This document shows, piece after piece, positions 7,687 to 15,932 of a DNA stretch of 42,306 nt (the stretch's first letter is position 1; the number at the start of each line of letters is the position of its first letter). A model generated the notes under the pieces. That model was not told the DNA's origin, ran no database searches, and saw only the letters and a list, made by a program, of their open reading frames with translations. The translations under genes were made by a program, and so were the position numbers. The stretch comes from Pyrinomonadaceae bacterium (GTDB lineage: Bacteria > Acidobacteriota > Blastocatellia > Pyrinomonadales > Pyrinomonadaceae): NCBI GenBank assembly GCA_014534425.1, contig JACVRN010000037.1, positions 1 through 42,306 on the forward strand, written 5' to 3'.

Positions 7687-9045
7687 ATGACTACTCTTTA
7701 TTGCGCGCGTTGGGTTCTGCCCGTCAAGAGGGAAGCGATTGAAGAGGGCGCTGTCGCTGTCGAAGGCCAGAGGATTGTCGCCGTCGGCACGCGCGCCGCT
7801 TTGACGGAAGAATACCGCGAGGCTTCTGCCGAAGATTTCAAAGAGGCCGCAATCGTGCCGGGCTTCGTCAACGCGCATTCGCATCTGGAGTTGACGGCGA
7901 TGCGCGGCTTTCTTGAGCGCGAAGAGAATGATTTTAAGGCTTGGCTCGTAAAGCTGACGCTTGCGCGTCTCAGCCACATGACGACTGAAGACCTTTACAT
8001 CTCAGCCGCGTGGGGGGCTGCGGAGGCCGCGCGTGCGGGCGTCACTACGCTGTGCGATGCGAGCGATGCCGCCAGCGCCTCCATGCGCGCACTCCTTGAT
8101 GTCGGGCTTCGCGGTATTGTCTACCAGGAATCTTTCGGCCCTGACCCACAACTGGCGCGCGAGAATTTCGAGAAGCTGAAGGATAAGATTTCCGTCCTCC
8201 GGGGCTTCGAGACAGAGCTTGTGCGCGCGGGCGTCTCGCCGCATGCCATCTATACTGTCTGCGCTCCGCTCCTTGAGATGCTGACCGGCTTCAGTCTGGA
8301 CGAGAAGCTTCCTCTGATGATGCACGCGGCTGAATCTGAAGCCGAAGAGCAACTGGTGCGCGAAGGTCGCGGGGCCTTCGCAGCGAACCTCTCGCTGCGC
8401 GGAATTGAATGGCTCGCGCCCGAAACTTCCGTCATAGAGTATCTGGAAAAAGTCGGCGTGCTTCGCGCAAGGCCGCTCCTGGCGCACTGCATACACACGA
8501 GCGAGCGGGACATAGAGAGAATCGTAGAGGCTGACGCAGGCATTGCACATTGCCCGAAATCGAACGCCAAGCTAGGACACGGACGCGCGCCCTTTGCGAC
8601 CTTCGTGGGCAAAGGCGCACGCGTTGGCCTCGGCAGCGATTCCGTGGCGAGCAACAACGTGTGCGATATGCTTGAAGAAGCACGCTTCGCGGCGCTCCTG
8701 TCTCGCTCTGCGGGCGACCGTCTCTCTTCGGGCGAGATGATAAAGGCGCGCGAAACCCTCTTTGCCGCAACTGCGGGAGGCGCACGCGCCGCTCGTTTAG
8801 ATAACATGACCGGCGCGCTTGAAGCAGGCTTGCAGGCAGACCTTGCAATCGTCAATCTACAGAGTAGGCACCAGCGACCCGTTTATGATGTAGAGAGCGC
8901 CCTCATCTTTAGCTCTTCGGCTCAGGACGTTCTGTTGACAGTCGTGGCCGGAAGGGAAGTCTTTCGTGACGGGCACGTCCTCACTGTTGACGAAGAGCGA
9001 TTGAGCGCACGCATGCGGGAGATTCAGGAGAAGCTAAGGAGTTGA
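7687..9045 (+). CDS. Amidohydrolase-superfamily deaminase (COG0402), candidate aminodeoxyfutalosine deaminase
   Basis: This 452-residue TIM-barrel metal hydrolase has an N-terminal beta sandwich, then the metal motif NAHSHLEL (HxH), MMHAAESEAE (metal and substrate His/Glu), LLAHCIH (His) and GLGSDSVASNN (metal Asp). The motif CPKSNAKLGHG is typical of cog0402 deaminases acting on adenine-like or guanine-like rings. Related proteins in Deinococcus and other menaquinone producers deaminate 6-amino-6-deoxyfutalosine in the futalosine pathway. That assignment is an inference; S-adenosylhomocysteine/5'-deoxyadenosine deaminase is the main alternative. It is followed after 27 bases by acetate kinase. 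No other mqn genes are in the window. Confidence 0.78.
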   Translation: MTTLYCARWVLPVKREAIEEGAVAVEGQRIVAVGTRAALTEEYREASAEDFKEAAIVPGFVNAHSHLELTAMRGFLEREENDFKAWLVKLTLARLSHMTTEDLYISAAWGAAEAARAGVTTLCDASDAASASMRALLDVGLRGIVYQESFGPDPQLARENFEKLKDKISVLRGFETELVRAGVSPHAIYTVCAPLLEMLTGFSLDEKLPLMMHAAESEAEEQLVREGRGAFAANLSLRGIEWLAPETSVIEYLEKVGVLRARPLLAHCIHTSERDIERIVEADAGIAHCPKSNAKLGHGRAPFATFVGKGARVGLGSDSVASNNVCDMLEEARFAALLSRSAGDRLSSGEMIKARETLFAATAGGARAARLDNMTGALEAGLQADLAIVNLQSRHQRPVYDVESALIFSSSAQDVLLTVVAGREVFRDGHVLTVDEERLSARMREIQEKLRS

Positions 9046-9072
9046 GGCAGCGCTTCGTCTGCTTGAACAGTT

Positions 9073-10320
9073 ATGAATATCTTAGTGCTAAATTGCGGAA
9101 GCTCTTCTATCAGGTTTCAACTGATAGAGACGGACGTGGAGCAGATTGCCGGAAACACCGACCGGCGGCTTGCGCGCGGCCACCTTGAGCGCATAGGCGG
9201 CGAAGCCGTCGTCACTCTGCACGCTAACGGGCGCGAGCCTGAAAGATTGACGGCGCAACTCAGGGACGTGCGCGCCGCCGTCGAGTTCATCATTCGTTGG
9301 GCCTGTTCAGAGGCTTCCGGCATCAGCGAAGTGCAGTCGGTCGCGGACATTCACGCCGTGGGCCATCGCGTAGTCCACGGCGGCGAGCGCTTCACGCATT
9401 CCGTTCTGATTACAGATGATGTCCTGAGGGGCATAAAGGATTGCATAGACCTTGCGCCGCTACATAATCCTGCGAACATCAAGGGCATAGTGGCTGCGCG
9501 TGAAGTCCTCGGCGCGGGACTCCCGCAGGCCGCAGTCTTCGACACGGCCTTTCACCAGAGCTTGCCCGAACGTGCTTTTCTTTACGCGCTGCCTTATCAG
9601 TTCTATAGACGGCACCGCATACGCCGCTACGGTTTTCACGGCACGTCGCATCGTTACGTGGCCTATCGCTATCGACAGCTTCGCGGAATCTCGCGCGAAG
9701 AGACCAACGTCATCACGCTGCATCTGGGCAACGGCTGCTCGGCTGCGGCCATACGCGGCGGAGATTCCGTGGACACTTCAATGGGACTCACTCCGCTCGA
9801 AGGACTCGTCATGGGCACGCGCTCAGGCGACATAGACCCTGCGATAGTTGATTTCGTCTCGGCCAAAGAAGGACTCTCGCCGCAGGAGGTCGAAACCTTG
9901 CTCAATAAGCAGTCGGGCCTGATAGGCATTTCGGGTTTGACCAACGACATGCGAGAGCTTCTGGCCGAAGCGCGCGAGAACAACGACCGCCGCGCTCGCC
10001 TTGCCATAGAAATCTTCTGCTACCGCGCGAAGAAATACATTGGCTCTTATCTTGCCGCGATGGGCGGCGCTGATGCGGTGGTCTTCACGGGCGGCATAGG
10101 CGAGAATTCGCCGGAGGTTCGCGCCCTCATCTGCGACGGCCTCGTATGGCTCGGCCTTGAGTTGGACGAAGCGCGGAACGCGGCGCACACGCAGGGACGC
10201 GAAGGACTCATCAGCCTCGAAGGCTCGCGCCTCGCGGCTTACGTCATCCCGACCGACGAAGAGCTACTGATAGCGCGCGACACAGTCCGCTCCGTTCGCG
10301 GCATCCCTCAAAGATTTTAA
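9073..10320 (+). CDS. ackA: Acetate kinase
   Basis: This 415-residue protein interconverts acetate + ATP and acetyl phosphate + ADP, for substrate-level phosphorylation or acetate activation. The start [17 protein letters not shown] is the family's phosphate-binding N-terminus. [62 protein letters not shown] and FTGGIGENS are the conserved ASKHA-fold motifs, including the catalytic Asp/His/Arg residues. Length is close to the usual 400. No phosphotransacetylase gene is adjacent. A family A hairpin starts a few bases after the stop and is followed by a short T-run, so it could act as the terminator. Confidence 0.97.
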   Translation: MNILVLNCGSSSIRFQLIETDVEQIAGNTDRRLARGHLERIGGEAVVTLHANGREPERLTAQLRDVRAAVEFIIRWACSEASGISEVQSVADIHAVGHRVVHGGERFTHSVLITDDVLRGIKDCIDLAPLHNPANIKGIVAAREVLGAGLPQAAVFDTAFHQSLPERAFLYALPYQFYRRHRIRRYGFHGTSHRYVAYRYRQLRGISREETNVITLHLGNGCSAAAIRGGDSVDTSMGLTPLEGLVMGTRSGDIDPAIVDFVSAKEGLSPQEVETLLNKQSGLIGISGLTNDMRELLAEARENNDRRARLAIEIFCYRAKKYIGSYLAAMGGADAVVFTGGIGENSPEVRALICDGLVWLGLELDEARNAAHTQGREGLISLEGSRLAAYVIPTDEELLIARDTVRSVRGIPQRF

Positions 10321-10324
10321 GAAA

Positions 10325-10381
10325 GCAATCAGCCATCAGCCGGAAGACAAATTGCTGATAGCTGATGGCTGATGGCTGACC
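10325..10381. repeat. Heptad-word hairpin (family A, copy 2), possible ackA terminator
   Basis: The left arm GCAATCAGCCATCAGCCG (from 10325) pairs with the right arm GATAGCTGATGGCTGATGGC (within 10351-10380). CGCTTTTTCG follows. It starts five bases after the ackA stop codon, and the short T-run makes it a plausible intrinsic terminator. Confidence 0.8.
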
Positions 10382-10490
10382 GCTTTTTCGTGCAACTTTG
10401 TGTGGATGATTGCGTTCTAAGTTGCGGGCGGGCGCTCTCTCCGCTATATCATGTCGCTCGTGAGATTGATTTGATTGGAGCGTGAAAGAG

Positions 10491-11453
10491 ATGTTGAGTG
10501 TAAAGGCCGGATTGATTGCCGTGTTGCTGGTGTCGTTCGCTTTGAACGGTGCGTCCGCGTGTGATAGTCAAAAGAAGGGCGAGGTGAAGAGCGCCAATCA
10601 ACAGGCGAAGGCTGGCGCGCAGCCCAACAGTAATCAGCAGGAGCGTGTGGAGGCTAAGGGCGATTTGAAGAGGCTTGCCGAAGGACAGCACAGCCCCGTG
10701 AGCAATGCTTTCATAGCCGTGGCGCGCGATGCCGAAACGTACGGCGCGCTTCGCAAGCTTGTTTCCAACCTGCCGGAACAGAGCCAGGATTTCTTCAAGT
10801 CGAATCTGGTCGTGGCGGCTTTCCTGGGCGAGCGGCGCACGGGCGGTTACAGCGTGCGCTTCAGCCAGGCAGGCAACGGCGCTCTGCGCGTGGACGAAAA
10901 CATGCCGCCCAAAGGCTCCATGACGATTCAGGTGATAACTTATCCGTTCGCGGTCGTGGCCGTGCCAATCAGCGAGCGTGAATCGCTGGCGCTCGATGTC
11001 GGTCGAACGTGGCGCTCTATGATTCGCAATTATCAGGTCAAGGATGGAAGCTTTACCATGTCGGGCGGAATCGCGGGGCGCAGTCAGACGTTCGGAATCA
11101 CAGGCGGCATAGGCGTGATGCGCGAAGGAGAGCTTGCCACGTTCTTCTTCAATCTTCAGAGCAAGGATGCGTCGAAGCCGCGCGAGATGAAAGACATCGC
11201 AAGCGGCGTCGTGCAGGCAAGCGGGCAGGTCAAGATTCCTTATCTCAACGCAGGCTCTTTTGTAGACATGCCTGCGGACGCGCTTCGTGCCACGGGATTG
11301 TTCGCGGAGAACGAAAGCAAACTCTCGCTCAATTTCGAATCCGTTCCGGGCCGCATAGCCGACGGCTTCAACGGCAGGGGAAGCCTCAATGCGGAGGCAT
11401 CTATGCCTGCGCCCAGAAAGAACAACTCGTCAGCGAAAGACGCCCCACAGTGA
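10491..11453 (+). CDS. Secreted/envelope protein with PrcB C-terminal domain
   Basis: The protein has about 320 residues with an N-terminal signal-like segment (LIAVLLVSFALNGASAC) that ends at a Cys, but the lipobox (A-S-A-C) is atypical, so lipoprotein status is uncertain. A Gln/Asn/Lys-rich linker follows. Residues about 100-165 match the PrcB_C domain: NLVVAAFLGERRTGGYSV, then a conserved P-x-G and YPFAVVAVP. PrcB is a chaperone-like lipoprotein of the Treponema dentilisin complex, and the isolated domain is widespread with unknown role. The C-terminal half (about 170-300) is unique here. I chose the ATG at 10491, ten bases after GGAG; a GTG at 10482 is possible. The gene converges on the 21-bp repeat array. 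Confidence 0.75.
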   Translation: MLSVKAGLIAVLLVSFALNGASACDSQKKGEVKSANQQAKAGAQPNSNQQERVEAKGDLKRLAEGQHSPVSNAFIAVARDAETYGALRKLVSNLPEQSQDFFKSNLVVAAFLGERRTGGYSVRFSQAGNGALRVDENMPPKGSMTIQVITYPFAVVAVPISERESLALDVGRTWRSMIRNYQVKDGSFTMSGGIAGRSQTFGITGGIGVMREGELATFFFNLQSKDASKPREMKDIASGVVQASGQVKIPYLNAGSFVDMPADALRATGLFAENESKLSLNFESVPGRIADGFNGRGSLNAEASMPAPRKNNSSAKDAPQ

Positions 11454-11466
11454 GACTTCGCTTGCA

Positions 11467-11497
11467 TGTAGGGGCAGTGCTAGTCCCTGCCCCTACA
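11467..11497. repeat. TGTAGGGGCAG hairpin (family D, copy 1)
   Basis: TGTAGGGGCAG (11467-11477) and CTGCCCCTACA (11487-11497) form a perfect 11-bp inverted repeat with a 9-base loop. It lies 13 bases after the PrcB-domain gene stop. A related element occurs at 33960-33988 after another gene stop. No T-run follows. Confidence 0.85.
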
Positions 11498-11508
11498 GGT
11501 CATCGGTT

Positions 11509-11732
11509 AACTTATGGCTTAAACATCCTATCTTATAGCCTAAACACGCCATCCTAAGACATAAACAGGCCGTCCTATGGCATAACCTCTCCATCTTATG
11601 GCTTAATTACATCGTCCTAAAGCATAAATAACTCATCCTAAACCATAAGATAAACTACTTATGCCTTAGGACGAGCTATTTATGCCTTAGCGGTGACAGA
11701 TTATGTCATAATGTCGCGTGATTAAGGCATAA
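11509..11732. repeat. Phased 21-bp array of eleven degenerate palindromic sites
   Basis: Seven direct copies of a core close to CCTAAGGCATAA start at exact 21-base steps (core TAWRGCMTAA at 11513, 11534, 11555, 11576, 11597, 11618, 11639). Three inverted copies follow, TTATGCCTTA at 11659 and 11680 and TTATGTCATA at 11701, again 21 bases apart. A last direct copy, TAAGGCATAA, is at 11723, exactly 4x21 from the seventh. The core is itself a near palindrome, TTATGNCATAA (perfect at 11701-11711). The bases between cores are poorly conserved, so this is not a simple copied tandem repeat. It has no open reading frame and lies between convergent genes. The layout fits a cooperative DNA-binding protein array; the binder is unknown. 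Confidence 0.88.
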
Positions 11733-11746
11733 TTACGCGACATTAT
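11708..11746. terminator. Long hairpin at the 3' end of the class III aminotransferase gene
   Basis: ATAATGTCGCGT (11708-11719) and ACGCGACATTAT (11735-11746) form a perfect 12-bp inverted repeat. It extends inward by four more pairs after one G/T mismatch. The loop holds the last core of the 21-bp array. The aminotransferase stop codon (11743-11745, minus strand) lies in one arm. There is no long T-run, so termination is only likely, not certain. Confidence 0.55.
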
Positions 11747-13113
11747 AATGCGTGACGGTTTTGCCCGGCTGCCGTAATCGCTTCGTCGAAAATCTCCAGG
11801 GCAACGTCCGCGTTTTCGCGTGTGAGGATGAGAGGCGGAGACCAGCGAATCGTGTTGAAGCCTGCGCCGAGCAAGATAAGCCCGCGCTCGTAGCAAGCGT
11901 ACTCCACGCGATTACGCATTTCAGGGTCGGGCTTCATTGAAGCTTTGTCCGTCACAAACTCCACGCCAATCATCATCCCAAGCCCGCGCACGTCGCCAAT
12001 CGAATCGTGCTTCTCCATAAGCTTTCGCAAGCCTTCCTGAAGATACGCGCCGACCGATGCGGAGTTGGCAACTAGCTCTCTTTCGAGCAACTCAATCGTT
12101 TTGAGAGCGGCGGCGATTGCCACGGGATTGCCGCCGAAGGTCGAGGCATGAGCGCCAGGCTTCCAGTCCATCAAACCCGCACGCGCAACACACAAGCCAA
12201 GAGGCAAGCCCGACGCTATGCCTTTGGCAATGCAAACGATGTCCGCCTTCAGGTCGTAATGCTCGCACGCGAACATACGCCCTGTGCGTCCCATGCCGGA
12301 TTGCACTTCGTCTACGACGAGCAGTATGCCGTGCTCGTCACAGATGCGGCGCAGGCCATGAAGAAACTCGCGCGGTGCTGGCACGTAGCCGCCCTCGCCC
12401 TGCACGCATTCGACCACAATCGCGGCGCACTCTTCCGGCGGCACAGTCGTCTTGAAGAGGCGATTTTCAATCCAGTCCAGGCTGGCGCGGCTGGCTTCTT
12501 CAGGAGTTGTGCGCTCGCCCGTGAAGGGATGACGAAAGACGTTGGGGAAGGGAACGTGCGTCACGTCAAGAAGCTGGCGCTTGAATCCACTGCGCTGCGC
12601 GGCCTTCGATGAAGTCAGGGAGAGAGCGCCCAGCGTGCGGCCATGAAAGCTGTTGAAGAAGGCTATGAACTTCTCGCGCCCTGTGGCGTGCATGGCGAGC
12701 TTCAAGGCTGTCTCTATGGCCTCGGTGCCGCTATTGGCAAAGTGCGTTCGCGTTGGGCCTTCGACAGGCACTATCTCATCTAGCTTTCGCGCCAATGCGG
12801 GCATAAGGTTGTAATAAAAGTCCGTGCCGCACATGTGCAGAAAGTTTTCGGACTGTTCCTGTACGGCCTTGACCACTTCCGGGTGGCAGTGGCCGGTGTT
12901 GCAGACTGCGACGCCAGCGTTGCAGTCAAGAAAAACGTTGCCGTCAACATCCGTCACCCACACGCCTTCACCGCGCTCTATGACGAGCTTGTAATCGGGG
13001 CGGGGGTACGAAGGCGTGACGAACTGAGCGTCCGCTTCGATTATCTTTTGAGCGTTCGGGCCGGGCAGAGCCGTCTTAATCTCCGGCCTCTTCAGCGTTG
13101 CAACAGAAGACAT
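11743..13113 (-). CDS. Class III PLP-dependent aminotransferase, acetylornithine/4-aminobutyrate aminotransferase family
   Basis: This 456-residue fold-type I enzyme has NSGTEAIETALKLA (PLP phosphate site), FHGRTLGALSLTSSK, VVDEVQSGMGRTGR (Asp269 contacts the pyridine N) and CIAKGIASGLPLG with the Schiff-base Lys297. Length and the N-terminal extension (PGPNAQKIIEADAQFVTPSY) resemble the archaeal-type subgroup that includes broad-specificity 4-aminobutyrate/ornithine aminotransferases and amino-acid racemases, rather than ArgD. Exact substrate is not decidable here. A good ribosome site (GGAAGGAG) lies upstream of the ATG at 13113. The gene ends inside the hairpin that closes the 21-bp array. 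It is 204 bases downstream of cysS on the same strand. Confidence 0.88.
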   Translation of the reverse strand: MSSVATLKRPEIKTALPGPNAQKIIEADAQFVTPSYPRPDYKLVIERGEGVWVTDVDGNVFLDCNAGVAVCNTGHCHPEVVKAVQEQSENFLHMCGTDFYYNLMPALARKLDEIVPVEGPTRTHFANSGTEAIETALKLAMHATGREKFIAFFNSFHGRTLGALSLTSSKAAQRSGFKRQLLDVTHVPFPNVFRHPFTGERTTPEEASRASLDWIENRLFKTTVPPEECAAIVVECVQGEGGYVPAPREFLHGLRRICDEHGILLVVDEVQSGMGRTGRMFACEHYDLKADIVCIAKGIASGLPLGLCVARAGLMDWKPGAHASTFGGNPVAIAAALKTIELLERELVANSASVGAYLQEGLRKLMEKHDSIGDVRGLGMMIGVEFVTDKASMKPDPEMRNRVEYACYERGLILLGAGFNTIRWSPPLILTRENADVALEIFDEAITAAGQNRHAL

Positions 13114-13317
13114 GTGGAATTTCTCCTTCCATTGTTGCGAGGGAAAGTTTACAGAGATGAAAGTTTAAGTGCGAAAAGGTGGCGTGCCGCGTGGCTAGTC
13201 CGCGAAGAGATTCGCGCGTGATTCGAGCGGGCGTAAATGTAAGCCGAATGCGGAGGTCATAAAGTTTCGATGCTAAAAATAAGCTACAGCTTTTCTATCA
13301 CCTACAATCGAACGGTG

Positions 13318-14718
13318 TCAACGGCGCTTCCAGCGCACGCCGTCCTTGGTGTCTTCAAGTGTGATGCCCTGCGCTGAAAGCTGGTCGCGTATCTCGTCTG
13401 CGCGTGCGAAGTCTCTGCGGCGTCGCGCTTCCTGCCGCTCGTCAATCAAAGCCTGAACCTCCGCGTCCAGCATTGCGGCTTCGTCATGGCCCAGAACGTT
13501 GAGGACGGAATCGAAGCGGTCTAGCAGTTCGAGCAACTCGCGCTTGTTGTCTTCCAGCACGGTGTAATCCCTGAGCGCCGTGTTGACCTCTCGCATAAGG
13601 TTATGAAGCGCCGCGAGCGCAACCGACGTGTTGAGGTCATCGTCAAGCCCCGCCTCGAATTCCATGAGCGCACGCGTCATCGCCTGATGAACCTCTTCGT
13701 TTTTACCCGGCTCTACGCGCGCCTCTTTCAGACGCTTGCGAAAATCCTGCAAGCGCTCGACAGTAGTTTCGGCTGCGCGCAAGCCCTCGAAAGTGAAGTT
13801 AAGCTGCTTGCGATAAGGCACGCTCAGGAGATAGTAGCGAATGGCCGTGGGCGAATACCCAAGCCCGCGCAGGTCTCGGAAGGTGTAATAGTTGCCCCTG
13901 GACTTGGACATGGTTTCGCCTTCGACCTTCAGGTGCTCAGCGTGCAGCCAGTAGCGCACGAACTGTTTGCCCGTAGCGCCTTCGCTCTGCGCGATCTCGT
14001 TCTCGTGATGCGGGAACACCAGGTCAATGCCGCCCGCGTGAATGTCGAAAGTTTCGCCAAGGTACTTTGTTGACATGGCAGAGCATTCTATGTGCCAGCC
14101 GGGACGCCCGCGCCCTAAAGAAGAATCCCACGCAGGCTCGTCCGGCGTCTCTGCGCCCTTCCACAAAGCGAAATCGCGCGCGTCCTCTTTGTCGTAACGG
14201 TCTGTGTCTACGCGTTCCGATGCTCCGGCGATGTTGCCAGCGAAATTTATCTTTGAGAGCTTGCCGTATTCCGGGAACGAGTTGATGCGATAGTAAACGG
14301 AATCGTCCGAGCGATAGGCGTGACCGTGCGCCTCCAGCTTTTCTATAATAGAGACCATCTCCGCTATGTGCTGCGTGGCGCGCGGAACAATCGTCGGGCG
14401 CTTTAATCCGAGCGCGTCCCAGTCTTCCCAGAGCGCGGCTATGTATTCAGCCGTGTACTCGTCAATCGTCAGTCCCTTCTCTACGGAGAAAGCTATGATT
14501 CTGTCTTCCACGTCCGTGATGTTCATGACGTGTGTAACGTTGTAGCCCTTGAACTCCAGGTAACGTCTGAGAATGTCGCCGAAGACGAACGAGCGGAAAT
14601 TTCCTATCTGCGCGTGGCTCCAGACGGTAGGGCCGCAGATGTACATTCCCACCTCGCCCTCGCGCATGGGACGAAACTCTTCCACCTGATTGGTCAGCGT
14701 ATTTTGAAATCTAAGCAT
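13318..14718 (-). CDS. cysS: Cysteinyl-tRNA synthetase
   Basis: This 466-residue class I aminoacyl-tRNA synthetase charges tRNA-Cys. The HIGH-like motif is HAQIGN (residues 35-40), the KMSKS motif is TMSKSRGN, and the zinc ligands include Cys28 (ICGPTVW), the Cys of HIECSAM and the His/Glu of FPHHENE. The C-terminal DALR-like helical part ends LEDTKDGVRWKRR, which is typical. A minus-strand promoter candidate lies about 65 bases upstream (14784-14813). The gap to the downstream aminotransferase (13114-13317) holds no recognisable element except that gene's ribosome site. Confidence 0.97.
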   Translation of the reverse strand: MLRFQNTLTNQVEEFRPMREGEVGMYICGPTVWSHAQIGNFRSFVFGDILRRYLEFKGYNVTHVMNITDVEDRIIAFSVEKGLTIDEYTAEYIAALWEDWDALGLKRPTIVPRATQHIAEMVSIIEKLEAHGHAYRSDDSVYYRINSFPEYGKLSKINFAGNIAGASERVDTDRYDKEDARDFALWKGAETPDEPAWDSSLGRGRPGWHIECSAMSTKYLGETFDIHAGGIDLVFPHHENEIAQSEGATGKQFVRYWLHAEHLKVEGETMSKSRGNYYTFRDLRGLGYSPTAIRYYLLSVPYRKQLNFTFEGLRAAETTVERLQDFRKRLKEARVEPGKNEEVHQAMTRALMEFEAGLDDDLNTSVALAALHNLMREVNTALRDYTVLEDNKRELLELLDRFDSVLNVLGHDEAAMLDAEVQALIDERQEARRRRDFARADEIRDQLSAQGITLEDTKDGVRWKRR

Positions 14719-14783
14719 TACTCTAATAGACCCGCCTCAAGCGGCCTTACGTTAAATTTAAGAGAGATGTTTCTCTAAAAAAG

Positions 14784-14813
14784 AGTCTAGGCGTGGACGG
14801 GGCGGAGAGTCAA
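14784..14813 (-). promoter_or_regulatory. Candidate sigma70 promoter for cysS
   Basis: On the minus strand, TTGACT (14808-14813) is followed after 18 bases by TAGACT (14784-14789). Each matches its consensus at four or more positions. The predicted leader to the cysS ATG is about 60 bases and contains a small stem, CCGC-TTGA-GCGG. Confidence 0.35.
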
Positions 14814-14834
14814 ACTAATCACTGCGGCCCTTCA

Positions 14835-15926
14835 TTAAGAGAAGTGCATGAAGCCGCGCGGATTCAATTGGCGAAGGCGTCTGCCTTGACGAAGGAGGAT
14901 AAGGTCGCGCTCGTCGGTTATGTCGCCTATGTAAGTTGCTGGCACGGTGCCTATGCGTTTGGGAAGACGCTGGAGGTCGCGCGGGTGAATGGTGAAGAGA
15001 AGCTCAAAATCCTCGCCGCCGTTGAGCGCCGCTTCGAGCGGGTTCAGCCGTAGCTTATCGGCTAGATGCTCAACGAGCGGGTCAACGGGAATGCGCGCGG
15101 CGTCTATGCGCGCTCCGACTTTGCTTTCATGACAGAGGTGCGCGAGGTCGGATGAAAGCCCGTCGCTGAGGTCTATCATGGCGGTCGCCAAGCCTTCTTC
15201 GCCAAGCATCGCGCCCCACGAGACGCGAGGCTCTGGCCGCCTGTGCCGACTTACGAGGCGTTCGATAATCCGGCGGCCAACGGGCGCTCTCCTGATTTCA
15301 TTTTCAAGAAGGCTAAGCCCTGCGTGCGCGCCGCCCAGATTCCCCGTGACGAAGATATGATCGCCGGGCCGCGCACCCGCCCGCGTAACGGCAGAGCCGT
15401 GCGACACGTCTCCAATCACGATGGAATCAATCAAGACCCTTTCGGGCGTGCGCGAAACGTCTCCGCCTATTAGCTCAACGTGGTAGCGATGCGCGAGCGC
15501 AAAGAAGCCTTCGTAGAACTCGTCCAGAAATCCCGAACGCCAAACGGAGCGCGGGACTCCGACCGAGAGAAGAGCAAAGCGCGGGCGCGCTCCCATAGCC
15601 GCTATGTCAGAGAGCGAAACCGCCAGAGCCTTGTGTCCCAGAAGACGCGGCGGCGTAGTTGAAAGACGAAAATCAACATCCTCGACCAGCAGGTCTGCCG
15701 TCATCACGGTGTCGAACCCGCCGCGCTGCTCAAACACAGCCGCGTCATCGCCTATGCCGTGAAGAAGTGATGAGCGACGAGTGCCGGGCGATGAGTTAAA
15801 AGATTCTCTGTGTCTTAGCGCTTTCTGCCGGATTGAGTTGATGAAGTCGAATTCACTGCGCGGAGAGTTCTTTGATGAGCGACGGGCGCGATTCTCAAAT
15901 ACTTCTCTTTCTTCATCCCTCATCAC
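14835..15926 (-). CDS. thiL: Thiamine-monophosphate kinase with an extended, repeat-containing N-terminus
   Basis: ThiL phosphorylates thiamine monophosphate to the active cofactor TDP. Family motifs are clear: HGIGDDAAVF, TADLLVEDVDF, KALAVSLSDIAAMGA, IGGDVSRTP, DLSDGLSSDL and NGGEDFELLFT. At 363 residues it is longer than the usual 320-340. The extra length is at the N-terminus: about 24 residues precede the expected EFDFI start, and about ten extra residues (ESFNSSPGTRRSS) sit between the first helix and GIGDD. The DNA for both parts carries word repeats (GATGAGCGACG at 15770 and 15874). The true start may therefore be downstream of 15926. It begins six bases after the class I aminotransferase stop, indicating an operon. 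Confidence 0.9.
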   Translation of the reverse strand: MMRDEEREVFENRARRSSKNSPRSEFDFINSIRQKALRHRESFNSSPGTRRSSLLHGIGDDAAVFEQRGGFDTVMTADLLVEDVDFRLSTTPPRLLGHKALAVSLSDIAAMGARPRFALLSVGVPRSVWRSGFLDEFYEGFFALAHRYHVELIGGDVSRTPERVLIDSIVIGDVSHGSAVTRAGARPGDHIFVTGNLGGAHAGLSLLENEIRRAPVGRRIIERLVSRHRRPEPRVSWGAMLGEEGLATAMIDLSDGLSSDLAHLCHESKVGARIDAARIPVDPLVEHLADKLRLNPLEAALNGGEDFELLFTIHPRDLQRLPKRIGTVPATYIGDITDERDLILLRQGRRLRQLNPRGFMHFS

Positions 15927-15932
15927 TGCTTT

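Noticed and set aside
11509..11732. Array considered as a CRISPR
   Set aside because: The repeat unit is 21 bases with no unique spacers, the copies are degenerate, orientation is mixed and no cas genes are present.
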